Shown piece after piece: positions 44,379 through 53,828 of a DNA stretch of 64,000 nucleotides. Positions within the stretch are counted from its first letter, which is position 1, and each line of letters opens with the position of its first letter. The DNA is from Pontiella desulfatans. Its GTDB lineage: Bacteria > Verrucomicrobiota > Kiritimatiellia > Kiritimatiellales > Pontiellaceae. The position numbers and the translations under genes were made by a program. The notes beneath the pieces are model-generated. The model was not told where the DNA came from and did no database searches. It saw only the letters and a list, made by a program, of their open reading frames with translations. The stretch is taken from positions 4,092,001 through 4,156,000 of the forward strand of contig NZ_CAAHFG010000001.1 in assembly GCF_900890425.1 (NCBI RefSeq). The letters run 5' to 3'.

Positions 44379-45417
44379 TCAGGGGATCCTTTGTGAACGG
44401 GAGGGGTTTGGAACGGGGGGCATTCGGGGTGCGCGCCTTGATCGGCAAGGCCAGGAACGCCCGGAGTTCCGCAATGCGTTCCTCGGCATCCGGCACGAGC
44501 TGGCTCTTGGGATATTCCTCGATCATCTTTTCATAGTAGATGATCGCCGCCTCGGGTTCCTTCGGCACTTTGGCATAGAACGCGGCTTCGTTGAACACCC
44601 TGCCGGCCTTCACCTCATAGAGTTCGTTGCGCATCTGGATGATATCGCTCCGGCGCTTGGACGAGGGGAACGAGGAGAGGTAGACGGTGGTGGCGACCAG
44701 GGTGCGGTCGAGCACATCGGAGTTGGCCGGGAATTGTTTGCGGAGCTTGACGAGGCAGTCGATCTGCTGCCACGCGGCCTCTTCGGCATAGTCGCTCTCC
44801 GGGTAGCGATAGCCCAGCACGCCATAGGCGCTGATGGCAAGTTCATAGTCCTTGGCATCCTGGCTGCACTTGCCGATCATGAACTGCGCTTCGGGGGCAC
44901 GCTCCCACTGAGGCCCGTTGCGGATGACCTCCTCGAAATATTCGATGGCATATTCGGGCGCGCGGTAGCCCCCGAGGATCCAGCGCAACCGGCGACGGTT
45001 CATCACCTTCACCGCAACCTGGAACTGGCGCTCCAACGCCGAATCATAATTGGACATCTGGCCGGAATAGTTGCTGATCAGATATTGATAGGCATTGAAG
45101 GCGTCCTTCCACTTCTTGCGCTCGAACAGCATATCGGCGCGCGCCCGGGCCGCCCGGGGGGCCTCCTTGCTGTTGGGCCAACGCCGGAAGAGGTAGAGCA
45201 TTTGGCGATCGGCCTTTTTCCGGAACCCCTTGTCGCGCGTCTTGCAGGCATGGGCCCACTGCTCGGACGGTGTATCCATCTTTTTGTCGAGGGTCGCACG
45301 CCAGGTGGTTTTCCCCTGGTCCTCGATCACATACACCTCGGACTTCGAGCGGCAGCCGCTACCGGCCAACACCGCCAGCAACGCCATCAAAGACAATATT
45401 TTTTGAAATAATCGCAT
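44365..45417 (-). CDS. bamD: BamD-like outer-membrane assembly lipoprotein
   Basis: 350 residues. Lipobox LAGSGC (Cys at about 22). TPR-type repeats follow (ADRQMLYLFRRWPNSKEAPRA, WERAPEAQFMIGKCSQDAKDYELA, ESDYAEEAAWQQIDCLVKLRKQF), matching BamD (YfiO), the scaffold of the BAM complex. It is longer than E. coli BamD (245) because of an extended N-terminal region and a C-terminal tail. Cotranscribed with lptD. Confidence 0.75.
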   Translation of the reverse strand: MRLFQKILSLMALLAVLAGSGCRSKSEVYVIEDQGKTTWRATLDKKMDTPSEQWAHACKTRDKGFRKKADRQMLYLFRRWPNSKEAPRAARARADMLFERKKWKDAFNAYQYLISNYSGQMSNYDSALERQFQVAVKVMNRRRLRWILGGYRAPEYAIEYFEEVIRNGPQWERAPEAQFMIGKCSQDAKDYELAISAYGVLGYRYPESDYAEEAAWQQIDCLVKLRKQFPANSDVLDRTLVATTVYLSSFPSSKRRSDIIQMRNELYEVKAGRVFNEAAFYAKVPKEPEAAIIYYEKMIEEYPKSQLVPDAEERIAELRAFLALPIKARTPNAPRSKPLPFTKDPLNAES

Positions 45418-45479
45418 AATCAGAACAATCTAGGAAACCAGCCCTTTGCAAGCAATACGCAATACGCAATACGTACTAA

Positions 45480-47000
45480 TTAATAGCTTTTCGCAAACAC
45501 CACGCGACCGGAACTCGGCTTGCCGCAGCAGATGCACGCGCCCGCCCCGCCCTCGGCGCGGTCGAACGGAACGGTTCGGATGGTCACGGAAAGCTCGTCG
45601 TTGATCTTGTCTTCGCACTCGGAACCGTCGCACCAATGGCTCATGGCAAAGCCGCCGTGCGCTTCCGGGCGCTCCTTGTTTTCCGGCGTGAAGAACTGCA
45701 CGAACTCCTCGTAGGAATCGATTTCCCGGGTGTTTTCGGCCCGGTGGGCCAATGCCCGCTGGAGGAGCCCCTGCTGGATGTCCTCCAACGTTGCCACAAT
45801 GCCGTCCACGAAGGCATCCTTGTCGATGCCCTGCTTCTCGCCGGTGTCGCGGCGCGCCATGAAGACCGAGTTGTTCGCCATGTCGCGCGGCCCCACCTCG
45901 GCGCGGACCGGGATGCCCTTCTTGACCCAGCCCCAGCCCTTTTCCCCGGCGTTGATGTCGCGGCTATCGACAACCACTTCCACCTCCCGCTCATGGAAAC
46001 GCTGTTTCCGGAGGTTGGCGGCAATCTCGTTGCAGTAGGCCAGGATGGCCTCGCGATCCTCCTCGTTGCGGATGATCGGCAGGATCACCACGTGGCTCGG
46101 GGCCAGGCGCGGAGGCATGATCATGCCGTCGTCGTCGCCGTGCGTCATGATCATGCCGCCGATCAGACGGGTCGAAACGCCCCACGAGGTCGTCCAGGCA
46201 TAATCGCGGCCGCCATCGCGGTTGCTGTATTGAATGCCCGATGCCTTGGCGAAATTCTGGCCGAGGAAATGGCTGGTTCCCGCCTGCAGCGCCTTGCGGT
46301 CCTGCATCATGGCCTCGATGCACAGCGTGCTCACCGCGCCGGGGAAGCGTTCGCCGGCGGTCTTTTCGCCGGTCAACACGGGCATGGCCATGAATTCCTC
46401 GGCAAACGTTTTATAGACTTCAAGCATCTTGCGGGTTTCCTCCCATGCCTCGGCCTCGGTTTCGTGGGCGGTGTGGCCCTCCTGCCAGAGGAATTCGGCG
46501 GTGCGCAGGAACAGGCGCGTGCGCATTTCCCAGCGCACCACGTTGGCCCACTGGTTGATCAGGATCGGCAGGTCGCGGTAGCTCTCCACCCATTTCGCAT
46601 AGGTTGCGCCAATGATGGTTTCGGAGGTCGGGCGGACAATCAGCGGCTCCTCGAGCTCGCCGGCCGGATGCAGCTTGCCGTCCTCGCCCTGCTCCAGGCG
46701 GTGGTGGGTGACCACCGCGCACTCCTTGGCAAAGCCCTCCACGTGCTCGGCTTCCTTCTCGAGGTAGCTTTTCGGAATGAAAATCGGGAAATAGGCGTTC
46801 ACATGGCCGGTATCCTTGAACATCTTGTCCAGGCCGCGCTGGATGTTTTCCCACAGCGCATAGCCCCAGGGCTTGATCACCATGCAGCCGCGCACATCGC
46901 TGTTTTCGGCCAACTCGGCCGCACGCACCACCTGCTGGTACCATTCCGGATAATTCTCGTCCCGCGTCGGGGTAATCGCCGTTTTCTTCTGCTTTGCCAT
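45480..47000 (-). CDS. proS: Prolyl-tRNA synthetase, short (archaeal/eukaryotic-like) type
   Basis: 506 residues from ATG 47000, with AGGAGA 7 nt upstream; the frame continues to 47582 but only antisense to the radical SAM gene. Class II signatures: VIKPWGYALWENIQ (motif 1 region), VRPTSETIIGATYAKWV, NQWANVVRWEMRTRLFLRTAEFLWQEGHTAH (motif 2 spans 30 residues, key residues RWEMR and FLWQEGH) and a C-terminal WCDGSECEDKINDEL plus CICCGK zinc-binding-like tail. It charges tRNA-Pro. The lack of the long editing insertion and the C-terminal extension define the short type. Confidence 0.93.
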   Translation of the reverse strand: MAKQKKTAITPTRDENYPEWYQQVVRAAELAENSDVRGCMVIKPWGYALWENIQRGLDKMFKDTGHVNAYFPIFIPKSYLEKEAEHVEGFAKECAVVTHHRLEQGEDGKLHPAGELEEPLIVRPTSETIIGATYAKWVESYRDLPILINQWANVVRWEMRTRLFLRTAEFLWQEGHTAHETEAEAWEETRKMLEVYKTFAEEFMAMPVLTGEKTAGERFPGAVSTLCIEAMMQDRKALQAGTSHFLGQNFAKASGIQYSNRDGGRDYAWTTSWGVSTRLIGGMIMTHGDDDGMIMPPRLAPSHVVILPIIRNEEDREAILAYCNEIAANLRKQRFHEREVEVVVDSRDINAGEKGWGWVKKGIPVRAEVGPRDMANNSVFMARRDTGEKQGIDKDAFVDGIVATLEDIQQGLLQRALAHRAENTREIDSYEEFVQFFTPENKERPEAHGGFAMSHWCDGSECEDKINDELSVTIRTVPFDRAEGGAGACICCGKPSSGRVVFAKSY

Positions 47001-47114
47001 GAATCGTTCTCCTAAAAAATGAAGCGCGGAATCTACAGGCCAAACGCCGCGAATACACGAAAAAAAACGGCTTTCCGATTCGTTTCCCCGCGTTGCGCCC
47101 TCTATGTTCCCGGG

Positions 47115-48797
47115 ATGGCCAAGACGCACATTCTCTATCTCCAGCTGCCGTTGCTCGACAACGACACCCAAACCGACCGGGAAAACTTTCCGTTTGCCGG
47201 GGCCTATCTCGACCACGCGCTCAGGCGCAGCCCCGAGGACGGCTTCCACACCTCGGCCTTCGCCCCGACCGAATGGGACGAACTCGACACGCACCGGCTG
47301 GCCGACGCCATCCTCGCCACCCGGGTCGACATTCTTGCCTGCACCCTCTACCTCTGGAACATCGAACGCACCCTGCGGCTGGCCGCCTTGCTGAAAACGG
47401 CCCGGCCCGCCATCAAGATCGTCGCCGGCGGCCCGGAAACCGCCAAGGAGCACCCCCTGCTTTCCAACGCCGCCCTGGATGCCGTGGTGACCGGCGAGGG
47501 CGAGGCCGTCTTCCCCGCCCTGCTTCACGCCTGGCGAACCGGGAAACCGATCGACTTCGAGACGCTTTGCCACGACGGACAATGGGGTTCAGCCCCCCCG
47601 CCCTCCGTCGAGCTGGCCGCGGCCCAGCCGGCCGAGGAAACCATCATGCAATGCGTGCAGAACCGCCCCGTGGTCTATCTCGAAACCGTACGCGGCTGCC
47701 CGCTCACCTGCTCCTATTGCCGCTACTACCAACTGCACACCGGCCTGCGCATGCTGACCATCCCGCAGGTGATTGCGCGTGTCCGGCGCTTCCGCGAGCT
47801 GGGCGCGAAGGAGATCCGCTTTGTCGACCCCACCTTCAACGCCCGCCCCAAATTCACCGCCTTGCTGGCCGCCCTCGCCGAGGTGAACCCGGATCGGCAC
47901 CTCGCCTTCTTTGCCGAAATCCGCTCCGATACCCTGACGACGGAACAGGCGCTACTCATGCGCGCCGCCAATTTTACCGCCGTCGAGGTCGGTGTGCAGA
48001 GCATCGATCCCCAGGTACTGGAAAACGTATCCCGCCCCACCCGGCTCGAAAAAACCGGCGCGGGCATCCGGGCGCTGTGCGATGCCGGCGTGCATGTGGT
48101 GCTCGACATCATGTATGGCCTGCCCGGGCAACATCCCGACGAGGTGCGGCGGAGCCTCGACTGGGGGCTGGCCTTCGGCGACGCCGTCCAGGTGCAATGC
48201 ATGCAAACCCTGGTTTTGCCCGGAACTGTCCTGCGCAGCCAGGCCGCACAATGGGGGTTCCGGCACGGCGCCCTCCCCCCCTATGGCATCCGGCAAACCG
48301 ACCACCTCTCGCCCGAAGGGATCCGCGACATCGAAATCCTGCTCGACGAACACCCCAACCTGCCCGCCGACCCCGTCACGCCGCGCTTTTGCGCCCAACG
48401 ACTCTCCGGCCTCTTCCACGAACAATGCCGCATGGGCACCGAACAGCTCGGCAACCCCGTCCCCGGAAAAACGAACCGGCGCGCCCTGCTCATCTGCGGC
48501 GCCGACCTATTCAGCCACCGCGCCGCCATCGCCGGGCTGATCAACCGCGCCATCACCGCCGAGCCCGACGGGCTGTGGCAGTTTGTCCTGGTGCCGGAAT
48601 TCGAGGAACCGCTGAACCTGATCGAAGAACTGGCGGCGGCGATCCGCAACCATCCACCGCACCTGCTCGACCGCTTTGCCTCGGCAGACGCCTTTGGCCT
48701 GACCGTCTCCCGCCGCCTCTACGTCCGCGCGAACAGATCCTTTTCCAGCGGGTGGAAATCCGCCGCCGAGGAGCTGCTGCGCGAATCGTTTGGCTAG
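47115..48797 (+). CDS. B12-binding-domain radical SAM protein
   Basis: 560 residues from ATG 47115. Residues 1-150 form a cobalamin-binding-like Rossmann domain (ILYLQLPLLDND at the start, IKIVAGGPE, VVTGEGEAVFPALL). The radical SAM cluster motif is RGCPLTCSYCRYY (Cys195, Cys199, Cys202). Downstream barrel motifs: AKEIRFVDPTFNARP and VGVQSIDPQVL, then DIMYGLPGQHPDEV. The C-terminus is a DUF4080-like region. The family includes methylases and ring-forming enzymes; no product is predicted. Divergent from proS with a 114-bp spacer. Confidence 0.88.
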   Translation: MAKTHILYLQLPLLDNDTQTDRENFPFAGAYLDHALRRSPEDGFHTSAFAPTEWDELDTHRLADAILATRVDILACTLYLWNIERTLRLAALLKTARPAIKIVAGGPETAKEHPLLSNAALDAVVTGEGEAVFPALLHAWRTGKPIDFETLCHDGQWGSAPPPSVELAAAQPAEETIMQCVQNRPVVYLETVRGCPLTCSYCRYYQLHTGLRMLTIPQVIARVRRFRELGAKEIRFVDPTFNARPKFTALLAALAEVNPDRHLAFFAEIRSDTLTTEQALLMRAANFTAVEVGVQSIDPQVLENVSRPTRLEKTGAGIRALCDAGVHVVLDIMYGLPGQHPDEVRRSLDWGLAFGDAVQVQCMQTLVLPGTVLRSQAAQWGFRHGALPPYGIRQTDHLSPEGIRDIEILLDEHPNLPADPVTPRFCAQRLSGLFHEQCRMGTEQLGNPVPGKTNRRALLICGADLFSHRAAIAGLINRAITAEPDGLWQFVLVPEFEEPLNLIEELAAAIRNHPPHLLDRFASADAFGLTVSRRLYVRANRSFSSGWKSAAEELLRESFG

Positions 48798-48835
48798 CAG
48801 CCGGCCATCCCGCTTCGATCAAGCCTTGGAGAGGC

Positions 48836-50122
48836 TCACGGCCAGACGCCGCGTTTGAGGTAGACCTCTTCCAGGTGCTTCAGCGATTCCACATAGGCGG
48901 CCTGGCGCAGGCTGATCGCCTGCTCCTGGGCAACCGCCACGACTTGCCGATAGGCCGCAATGAGTTTTTCCCGCAGCTTCGCATCCACCGTTTCGGCGCT
49001 CCAGTATTCGCTGTTGCGGTTCTGGACCCACTCGAAATAGGAGACGATGACGCCGCCCATGTTAGCGAGAATGTCAGGAATGATCGGTATCCCCTTATCC
49101 AGCAGCACCGCTTCCGCCTCGGTTGTGATCGGCCCGTTCGCCCCTTCAACAAGCAGCCCGGCGCGGATCAGGTCCGCATTGAGCTGGGTAACCACGTTTT
49201 CCATGGCCGCAAGCACCATGAACTCCACCTCCTGCGACCAGAACCGCGAGAGGTCGTCCACTTCACATTCCGGCATAAACCCTTTGATGCCGCCGTGTTG
49301 CCGCACATGGCTGGCCAGCTCTTTCGCGGAAATCCCGCCGGGGCAGATCAGCGTTGCGGTGTGGTCGTTCACGGCCACCAAGGCGGCGCCGAGCTCTTCG
49401 AGTTTCAAGGCGGCGTGCGAACCCACGTTCCCGAACCCCTGAATGGCAAACGTCGTGCCTTTCATCGGGAGGTTTTCCCCCTTCGCCCACTCCTCAAGGC
49501 AATAGACCGCCCCATAGCCCGTGGCACTGGCGCGCCCGACACTTCCGCCGCAGGCCACCGACTTCCCGGTTACCACGGCCTTGTCTTCGATCTTGCGGCC
49601 ATACAGGTTGTGGTAGGTGTCCATCATCCAATCCATGTTCTGGGCATTGGTGCCCATGTCGGGGGCGGGAATATCATAGCTGGGCCCAATGTTATGGCCC
49701 AGCGCCACCGTGAAGCGGCGCGTAATCCGCTGGTTCTCCTCCGGGGAATGGTCGTTCGGATTATATTTGATCCCGCCCTTGGCCCCGCCAAGCGGAAGCT
49801 TGGCCAGGGCGCATTTCAGGGTCATCAGCATGGCCAGCCCCTTCACTTCATCCAGGCTGACCTCCGGCGAAAAACGCATGCCGCCTTTATACGGCCCCAA
49901 CAAGTTGTTGTGCTGAATGCGGTAGCCCTTGAACAGCCGGTAGTTTCCATCGTCCATCTTCACCGGGAAATGGATCATCAGCTCCGCCTTGGGCTGGCTC
50001 AGGATCGCATGCACCTTGCCATCGAGGTTGACATAGGAAGCCATCTGCTCAAACCGCTCACAGACCCCTTCATACAGTTTTTTGTTAGATTCAGTCGCTG
50101 CAATGCTAGACTCGACACTCAT
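48836..50122 (-). CDS. gdhA: Glutamate (Glu/Leu/Phe/Val) dehydrogenase
   Basis: 428 residues from ATG 50122 (GGAG 8 nt upstream). The substrate domain shows YKGGMRFSPEVSLDEVKGLAMLMTLK and the catalytic Lys in LPLGGAKGGI (two segments of the family signature), with the PAPDMGT loop. The NAD(P) domain has TFAIQGFGNVGSHAALKL (GxGNVG). ILANMGGVIVSYFEWVQN is the conserved C-terminal block. Interconverts glutamate and 2-oxoglutarate plus ammonia; cofactor preference is not resolved. Length fits the hexameric small-subunit class. Confidence 0.93.
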   Translation of the reverse strand: MSVESSIAATESNKKLYEGVCERFEQMASYVNLDGKVHAILSQPKAELMIHFPVKMDDGNYRLFKGYRIQHNNLLGPYKGGMRFSPEVSLDEVKGLAMLMTLKCALAKLPLGGAKGGIKYNPNDHSPEENQRITRRFTVALGHNIGPSYDIPAPDMGTNAQNMDWMMDTYHNLYGRKIEDKAVVTGKSVACGGSVGRASATGYGAVYCLEEWAKGENLPMKGTTFAIQGFGNVGSHAALKLEELGAALVAVNDHTATLICPGGISAKELASHVRQHGGIKGFMPECEVDDLSRFWSQEVEFMVLAAMENVVTQLNADLIRAGLLVEGANGPITTEAEAVLLDKGIPIIPDILANMGGVIVSYFEWVQNRNSEYWSAETVDAKLREKLIAAYRQVVAVAQEQAISLRQAAYVESLKHLEEVYLKRGVWP

Positions 50123-50275
50123 GTTCAATTCTCCAGTTCATCCCCTTCTGCAAAACCACCTGACGACGCAAACAGGTTAGCGGGATCACCGTGCGGCATC
50201 CAGCCATCCCTCAAAAAAAGAGACAACCTCCATATCCTGGTTGGAGTGCGCGCGGTTTCAGGCTACCTTATGCGG

Positions 50276-50764
50276 ATGAATTTTACCGCCATCGATTTCG
50301 AGACCGCCACGGGAAGCCGCAGCAGCGCCTGCGCCGTGGGCATTGTGACCGTGGAAAACGGCCAGATCCGGGAAGAATACTATTCGCTGATCCAGCCGCC
50401 GGGAAATGAATATTTCGGCATGAACATCGCGGTGCACGGCATCCGTCCGCAGGATACGGCCAATGCCCCGACCTTCGTGGAGCTCTATCCCGAAATCCGG
50501 AAACGCCTGCAATACCAGACCATCGTGGCGCACAACGAGGTGTTCGACCGCTCCGTGCTGCGGCGCACGATGGAATATTACGACCTCCACTACGGCGAAT
50601 TGGGCCTGGCCGACCGCTGGGAATGCACGATGCGCATCTACAAGGCCAAAGGCTACGTCCCCTACAAACTCAACACCTGCTGCGAGCGCCTCGGCATTCC
50701 GCTCAACCACCACGAAGCCCTCTCCGACGCCATCGGCTGCGCCAAGCTCTATTTGCGGCGCTGA
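50276..50764 (+). CDS. DnaQ-like 3'-5' exonuclease (DEDDh)
   Basis: 162 residues from ATG 50276 (MNFTAIDFETA); ATG 50270 is 6 nt upstream and also possible. Exo I FTAIDFETATGS, Exo II TIVAHNEVFDRSVLRR, and Exo III HHEALSDAIGCAK, which has the DEDDh His and Asp. Standalone exonuclease, similar to the epsilon-like proteins that act in repair. The stop overlaps the convergent RluA gene by 16 bp. Confidence 0.9.
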   Translation: MNFTAIDFETATGSRSSACAVGIVTVENGQIREEYYSLIQPPGNEYFGMNIAVHGIRPQDTANAPTFVELYPEIRKRLQYQTIVAHNEVFDRSVLRRTMEYYDLHYGELGLADRWECTMRIYKAKGYVPYKLNTCCERLGIPLNHHEALSDAIGCAKLYLRR

Positions 50765-51621
50765 TCTTTCTTCGCGCGCTTCAAGGCGGCCGCCTTTCTT
50801 TGGGCGTTCGTCTTGCGGGGCTTCTTTCCGCCGGCCGTTTTGTTGGCGGTGGCCGAGGGAGCCGAAACGCGCGGTGCCGGGTCAACGGTTTTGACGTCCT
50901 CGGCCGGTTCCAGTTTTTTGCACATGACGTTGTGGAAGTATGGGGGGATCTCCGACTCGAAGGTCATGCTCTCCTTGGTGAATGGATGAACCAGGGTGAG
51001 CGAGGCCGCATGCAGGCAAAGCCGCTTAACGCCCTGGCCCTTGACGCCATATTTCTTGTCGCCGGCAACCGGACACCCCTTGTCCGCCATGTGCACCCGG
51101 ATCTGATGCTTGCGCCCCGTCAGGAGATCGATTTCAACCAGGCTGAAGTGTTCGGACTCCTTCAGCACCCGGTAGGCGGTTTTTGAACGCTTGCCGGTTT
51201 CGGATTTCTGGACCGAATACATGCGGTGCACGCTGTTTTCGAGCAGGAAGGACGTCACCAGCCCCTCTTTTTCCTTCAGCGTTCCAGAGAGCACGGCAAC
51301 ATATTTCTTCTGCGTGCCCGGCCAGTTCTTTTGCAGGAACTCCTTAACCTCTTCGCTCTTGGCGAACACCAGGATGCCGGAGGTCTCCTTGTCGAGACGA
51401 TGCACGATATAGGCCCGGTTCCTCGACTTGGGGTTGCCCTTGCGCACATATTCATTCACCAGAAAATGCGCGGTGTTTTCCTTGATCTTCTCCGTGCCCA
51501 CCGTCAACAGCCCATCGGTTTTTTCAACAACGACGATGTCCCGGTCTTCATAGAGGATCTCGAGCCCCTTGGGGGTGTGCTTCCGGGGCGGGCGCTTGAA
51601 TGCTTTTTGTTTTTCGTGCAT
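50749..51621 (-). CDS. RluA family pseudouridine synthase
   Basis: 290 residues. Conserved core: LEILYEDRDIVVVEKTDGLLT, catalytic HRLDKETSGILVFAKS (Asp of HRLD), KKYVAVLSGTL and LLTGRKHQIRVHMADKGCPV with YGVKG following. The C-terminal tail is long, basic and Lys/Ala-rich, likely RNA-binding. It isomerises uridine in rRNA or tRNA; no S4 domain is visible, so an RluA/TruC-like target is possible. First gene downstream of the DUF6172 gene (7 bp). Confidence 0.9.
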   Translation of the reverse strand: MHEKQKAFKRPPRKHTPKGLEILYEDRDIVVVEKTDGLLTVGTEKIKENTAHFLVNEYVRKGNPKSRNRAYIVHRLDKETSGILVFAKSEEVKEFLQKNWPGTQKKYVAVLSGTLKEKEGLVTSFLLENSVHRMYSVQKSETGKRSKTAYRVLKESEHFSLVEIDLLTGRKHQIRVHMADKGCPVAGDKKYGVKGQGVKRLCLHAASLTLVHPFTKESMTFESEIPPYFHNVMCKKLEPAEDVKTVDPAPRVSAPSATANKTAGGKKPRKTNAQRKAAALKRAKKDQRRK

Positions 51622-51627
51622 CGGGCT

Positions 51628-51972
51628 TTATTCCTCGCCGAACTTCTTGAGCTTGGGCAGTTCAATCTTCGCCACCGGGTTCTCCTTCTCCGGCTTTGCC
51701 CGGATGCCTTCCTTGCGAAGCACCTCGATATAGAACGCGGTGAGCCCGCGTTGCTCAGCATCGTTGATGCGGCCGTCGATCTCCGAAAGGTGAATGGCTT
51801 CCGCGGTCGCCTCGGTGTCGCCGAATTTGCAATCGAAGTCCCAGAAGTCGACCCCCTCCGGCAGCGCCTTGCGGCGCTCGCGCTTGATATATCTGCGCAA
51901 CTCGCTCTTGGTGGCCTCGACCATGCGCGGATATTTGATTTTCGGGTGGGTCAGGTTAAATGTCTTTTTCAT
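51628..51972 (-). CDS. DUF6172 family protein
   Basis: 114 residues from ATG 51972, preceded by AAAGGAAAC. KKTFNLTHPKI at the start and YIKRERRKALPEGVDFWDFD identify the family. Basic and small; function unknown. Lies between rnhA and the RluA gene in a tight minus-strand run. Confidence 0.8.
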   Translation of the reverse strand: MKKTFNLTHPKIKYPRMVEATKSELRRYIKRERRKALPEGVDFWDFDCKFGDTEATAEAIHLSEIDGRINDAEQRGLTAFYIEVLRKEGIRAKPEKENPVAKIELPKLKKFGEE

Positions 51973-51985
51973 CGTATTGTTTCCT

Positions 51986-52486
51986 TTAGAGGCTGAACAG
52001 GTCGCCCTCGGGCAAGGCCGTGTTTTCAAAACCTTCGTCATCCGGCAAATCCTGGCCGGCGGATGCGGCGACCGCTAATTCGTCGCACCGCTCGTTTTCC
52101 GGGTGGTTACTGTGCCCTTTCACCCACGTGAATTCAACCTTGTGCTTTTCGCACAGGTCGAGCAGCTGCGCCCACAGGTCGGGATTCTTGGCGGACTTCG
52201 ACGGCGACAGCATCCACCCCCTGGAGCGCCATTTTTTCGCCCAGCCCTGCTGCATGGCATTCACCACATATTTCGAATCGCTCGTCAGCACCACGTTGCA
52301 CGGGCGCTTGAGCGAACGCAACCCCTCGATGCACGCCAGCAGCTCCATCCGGTTGTTGGTGGTCTTGCGGAATCCGCCGGAAAGCTCACGTTTGCGGGCA
52401 CCGGCGATCAGCACCACGCCATAGCCCCCCGCGCCGGGATTCCCCTTGCAGGCGCCATCGGTATAGATTTGAACAACATCACTCAT
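51986..52486 (-). CDS. rnhA: Ribonuclease HI
   Basis: 166 residues from ATG 52486. Catalytic carboxylates: YTDGACKGNPGAGGYG (Asp10), NNRMELLACIEGL (Glu), LTSDSKYVVNAM (Asp) and HPENERCDELA (His loop and Asp). It removes RNA from RNA-DNA hybrids. A frame extending to 52537 has no better start. The C-terminal 25 residues form an acidic extension. Confidence 0.93.
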   Translation of the reverse strand: MSDVVQIYTDGACKGNPGAGGYGVVLIAGARKRELSGGFRKTTNNRMELLACIEGLRSLKRPCNVVLTSDSKYVVNAMQQGWAKKWRSRGWMLSPSKSAKNPDLWAQLLDLCEKHKVEFTWVKGHSNHPENERCDELAVAASAGQDLPDDEGFENTALPEGDLFSL

Positions 52487-52544
52487 AGGTAGTTGGACAG
52501 GATCATTGAATGACAGGATAACATCATCCCGTCCCATAAAAAGA

Positions 52545-53657
52545 TTAGGCGATCTCGCGGAACGTGATTTTCAGTTCGCGTTCCAGCTGGTCGATCCGCT
52601 TCTCATCGTGGCGCGTGATCAGCGCGAGCGAAATTCCGGTTTTTCCCGCACGCGCGGTGCGGCCGCTGCGGTGCGTGTAGTATTCGTTCTTTTCGGGCAA
52701 CTGGTGGTGGATCACGAAAGAGAGCCCTTCGACATCGATACCGCGCGCGGCGACATCGGTCGTGATCAGGATGCGCGCGCGCCCCTTCTTGAACATGCGC
52801 ATGATCTTGTCGCGCTCGGTCTGCATCAGGTCGCCGTGCAGCACCACGTTGGAGAAGCCGTGGGGTTCGAGCGCCATTCCGAAATCGATCGTATCCTGCC
52901 GGGTGCGGCAAAAGATCAGGCCGCGCTGCTCGCCGCGCTCCTTGAGGAAATCGACGATGCGCCCGAGCTTTTCGCCCTCGGTGCAACGGATATAGTGGTG
53001 GCGGATGTTCGGATTGACGATGTGCTGCTTGTCGATCTTGAGGAACGGGGCGTCGTCCGCCAGATGCTGGCTGATCATTTTCTTGATGCCCTTGGGCATG
53101 GTGGCGGAAAAGAGCCAGATGTGGCGGCCGCCCTTGGTGAGCTTCATGACCGAATCGATATCCTCGCGGAAGCCGAGCTTCAGCATTTCGTCGGCCTCGT
53201 CGAGCACCAGCGTGCGCACGTGCGTAAGATCGACCGCCTTGCGGCGCACCAGATCCATCAACCGGCCGGGGGTCGCCACCAGCACCTGGGTCGGCCGTTT
53301 GAGCGCTTCGATCTGCCGGTCGATCTTATCGCCGCCGCACACGACCTCCGAAAAAATCTTTTCGGCATATTTGGTGAAACGGAACAGCTGCTTCTGCACC
53401 TGCTTGGCCAGCTCGCGCGTCGGCGCAAGCACCACGCCCTGGATGTGCGGCTGCGAGGCATCGATGCCCGCGAGCAACGGAAGCCCGAACGCGGCGGTCT
53501 TGCCGGTGCCGGTCTGGGCCTGCCCGATAAAGTCGGTCTGTTTCCCGAGCACCATCGGAATGGCTTTCAGCTGCACCTCGGTGGGTTCGTTGATGCTCAA
53601 CTCCGCCAAGCCCTTGCAATAGTCGGCGGCAATGCCGAGTTCTTTAAATGATTTCAT
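52545..53657 (-). CDS. DEAD-box RNA helicase
   Basis: 370 residues, a minimal two-RecA-domain helicase. Q motif (INEPTEVQLKAIP), I AQTGTGKT, Ia PTRELA, Ib TPGRLMD, II LDEADEM, III SATMP, IV LIFCRTR, V TDVAARGIDV, VI HRSGRTARAG. It lacks the long basic C-terminal tail of RhlE-like and DbpA-like proteins. Likely general RNA remodelling such as ribosome assembly or cold adaptation. The gene ends 59 bp before the rnhA start, past a GACAGGATCAT repeat. Confidence 0.95.
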   Translation of the reverse strand: MKSFKELGIAADYCKGLAELSINEPTEVQLKAIPMVLGKQTDFIGQAQTGTGKTAAFGLPLLAGIDASQPHIQGVVLAPTRELAKQVQKQLFRFTKYAEKIFSEVVCGGDKIDRQIEALKRPTQVLVATPGRLMDLVRRKAVDLTHVRTLVLDEADEMLKLGFREDIDSVMKLTKGGRHIWLFSATMPKGIKKMISQHLADDAPFLKIDKQHIVNPNIRHHYIRCTEGEKLGRIVDFLKERGEQRGLIFCRTRQDTIDFGMALEPHGFSNVVLHGDLMQTERDKIMRMFKKGRARILITTDVAARGIDVEGLSFVIHHQLPEKNEYYTHRSGRTARAGKTGISLALITRHDEKRIDQLERELKITFREIA

Positions 53658-53828
53658 GCCAATCCGTCCTTGCTGGTTTAAATTTCGGCAACGGGGGAAC
53701 CTGCCTGTAAGTTCCCCCCGACACCAGACTATATTGCGTTAAAATGGCTTGCCGCACCCTTTCGGCACCAACGGAGCATTGATCCATTGGGCCGCGGCTT
53801 GCTTTCGGGGCAACGGCGGGCGGGATTC

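Noticed and set aside
42588-44396. 602-codon plus-strand frame
   Set aside because: Antisense shadow of lptD.
47093-50275. Plus-strand open frame of over 1000 codons leading into the exonuclease
   Set aside because: Out of frame with the radical SAM gene and antisense to gdhA, low-complexity Arg/Pro-rich; only the last 162 codons (from 50276) are a real gene.
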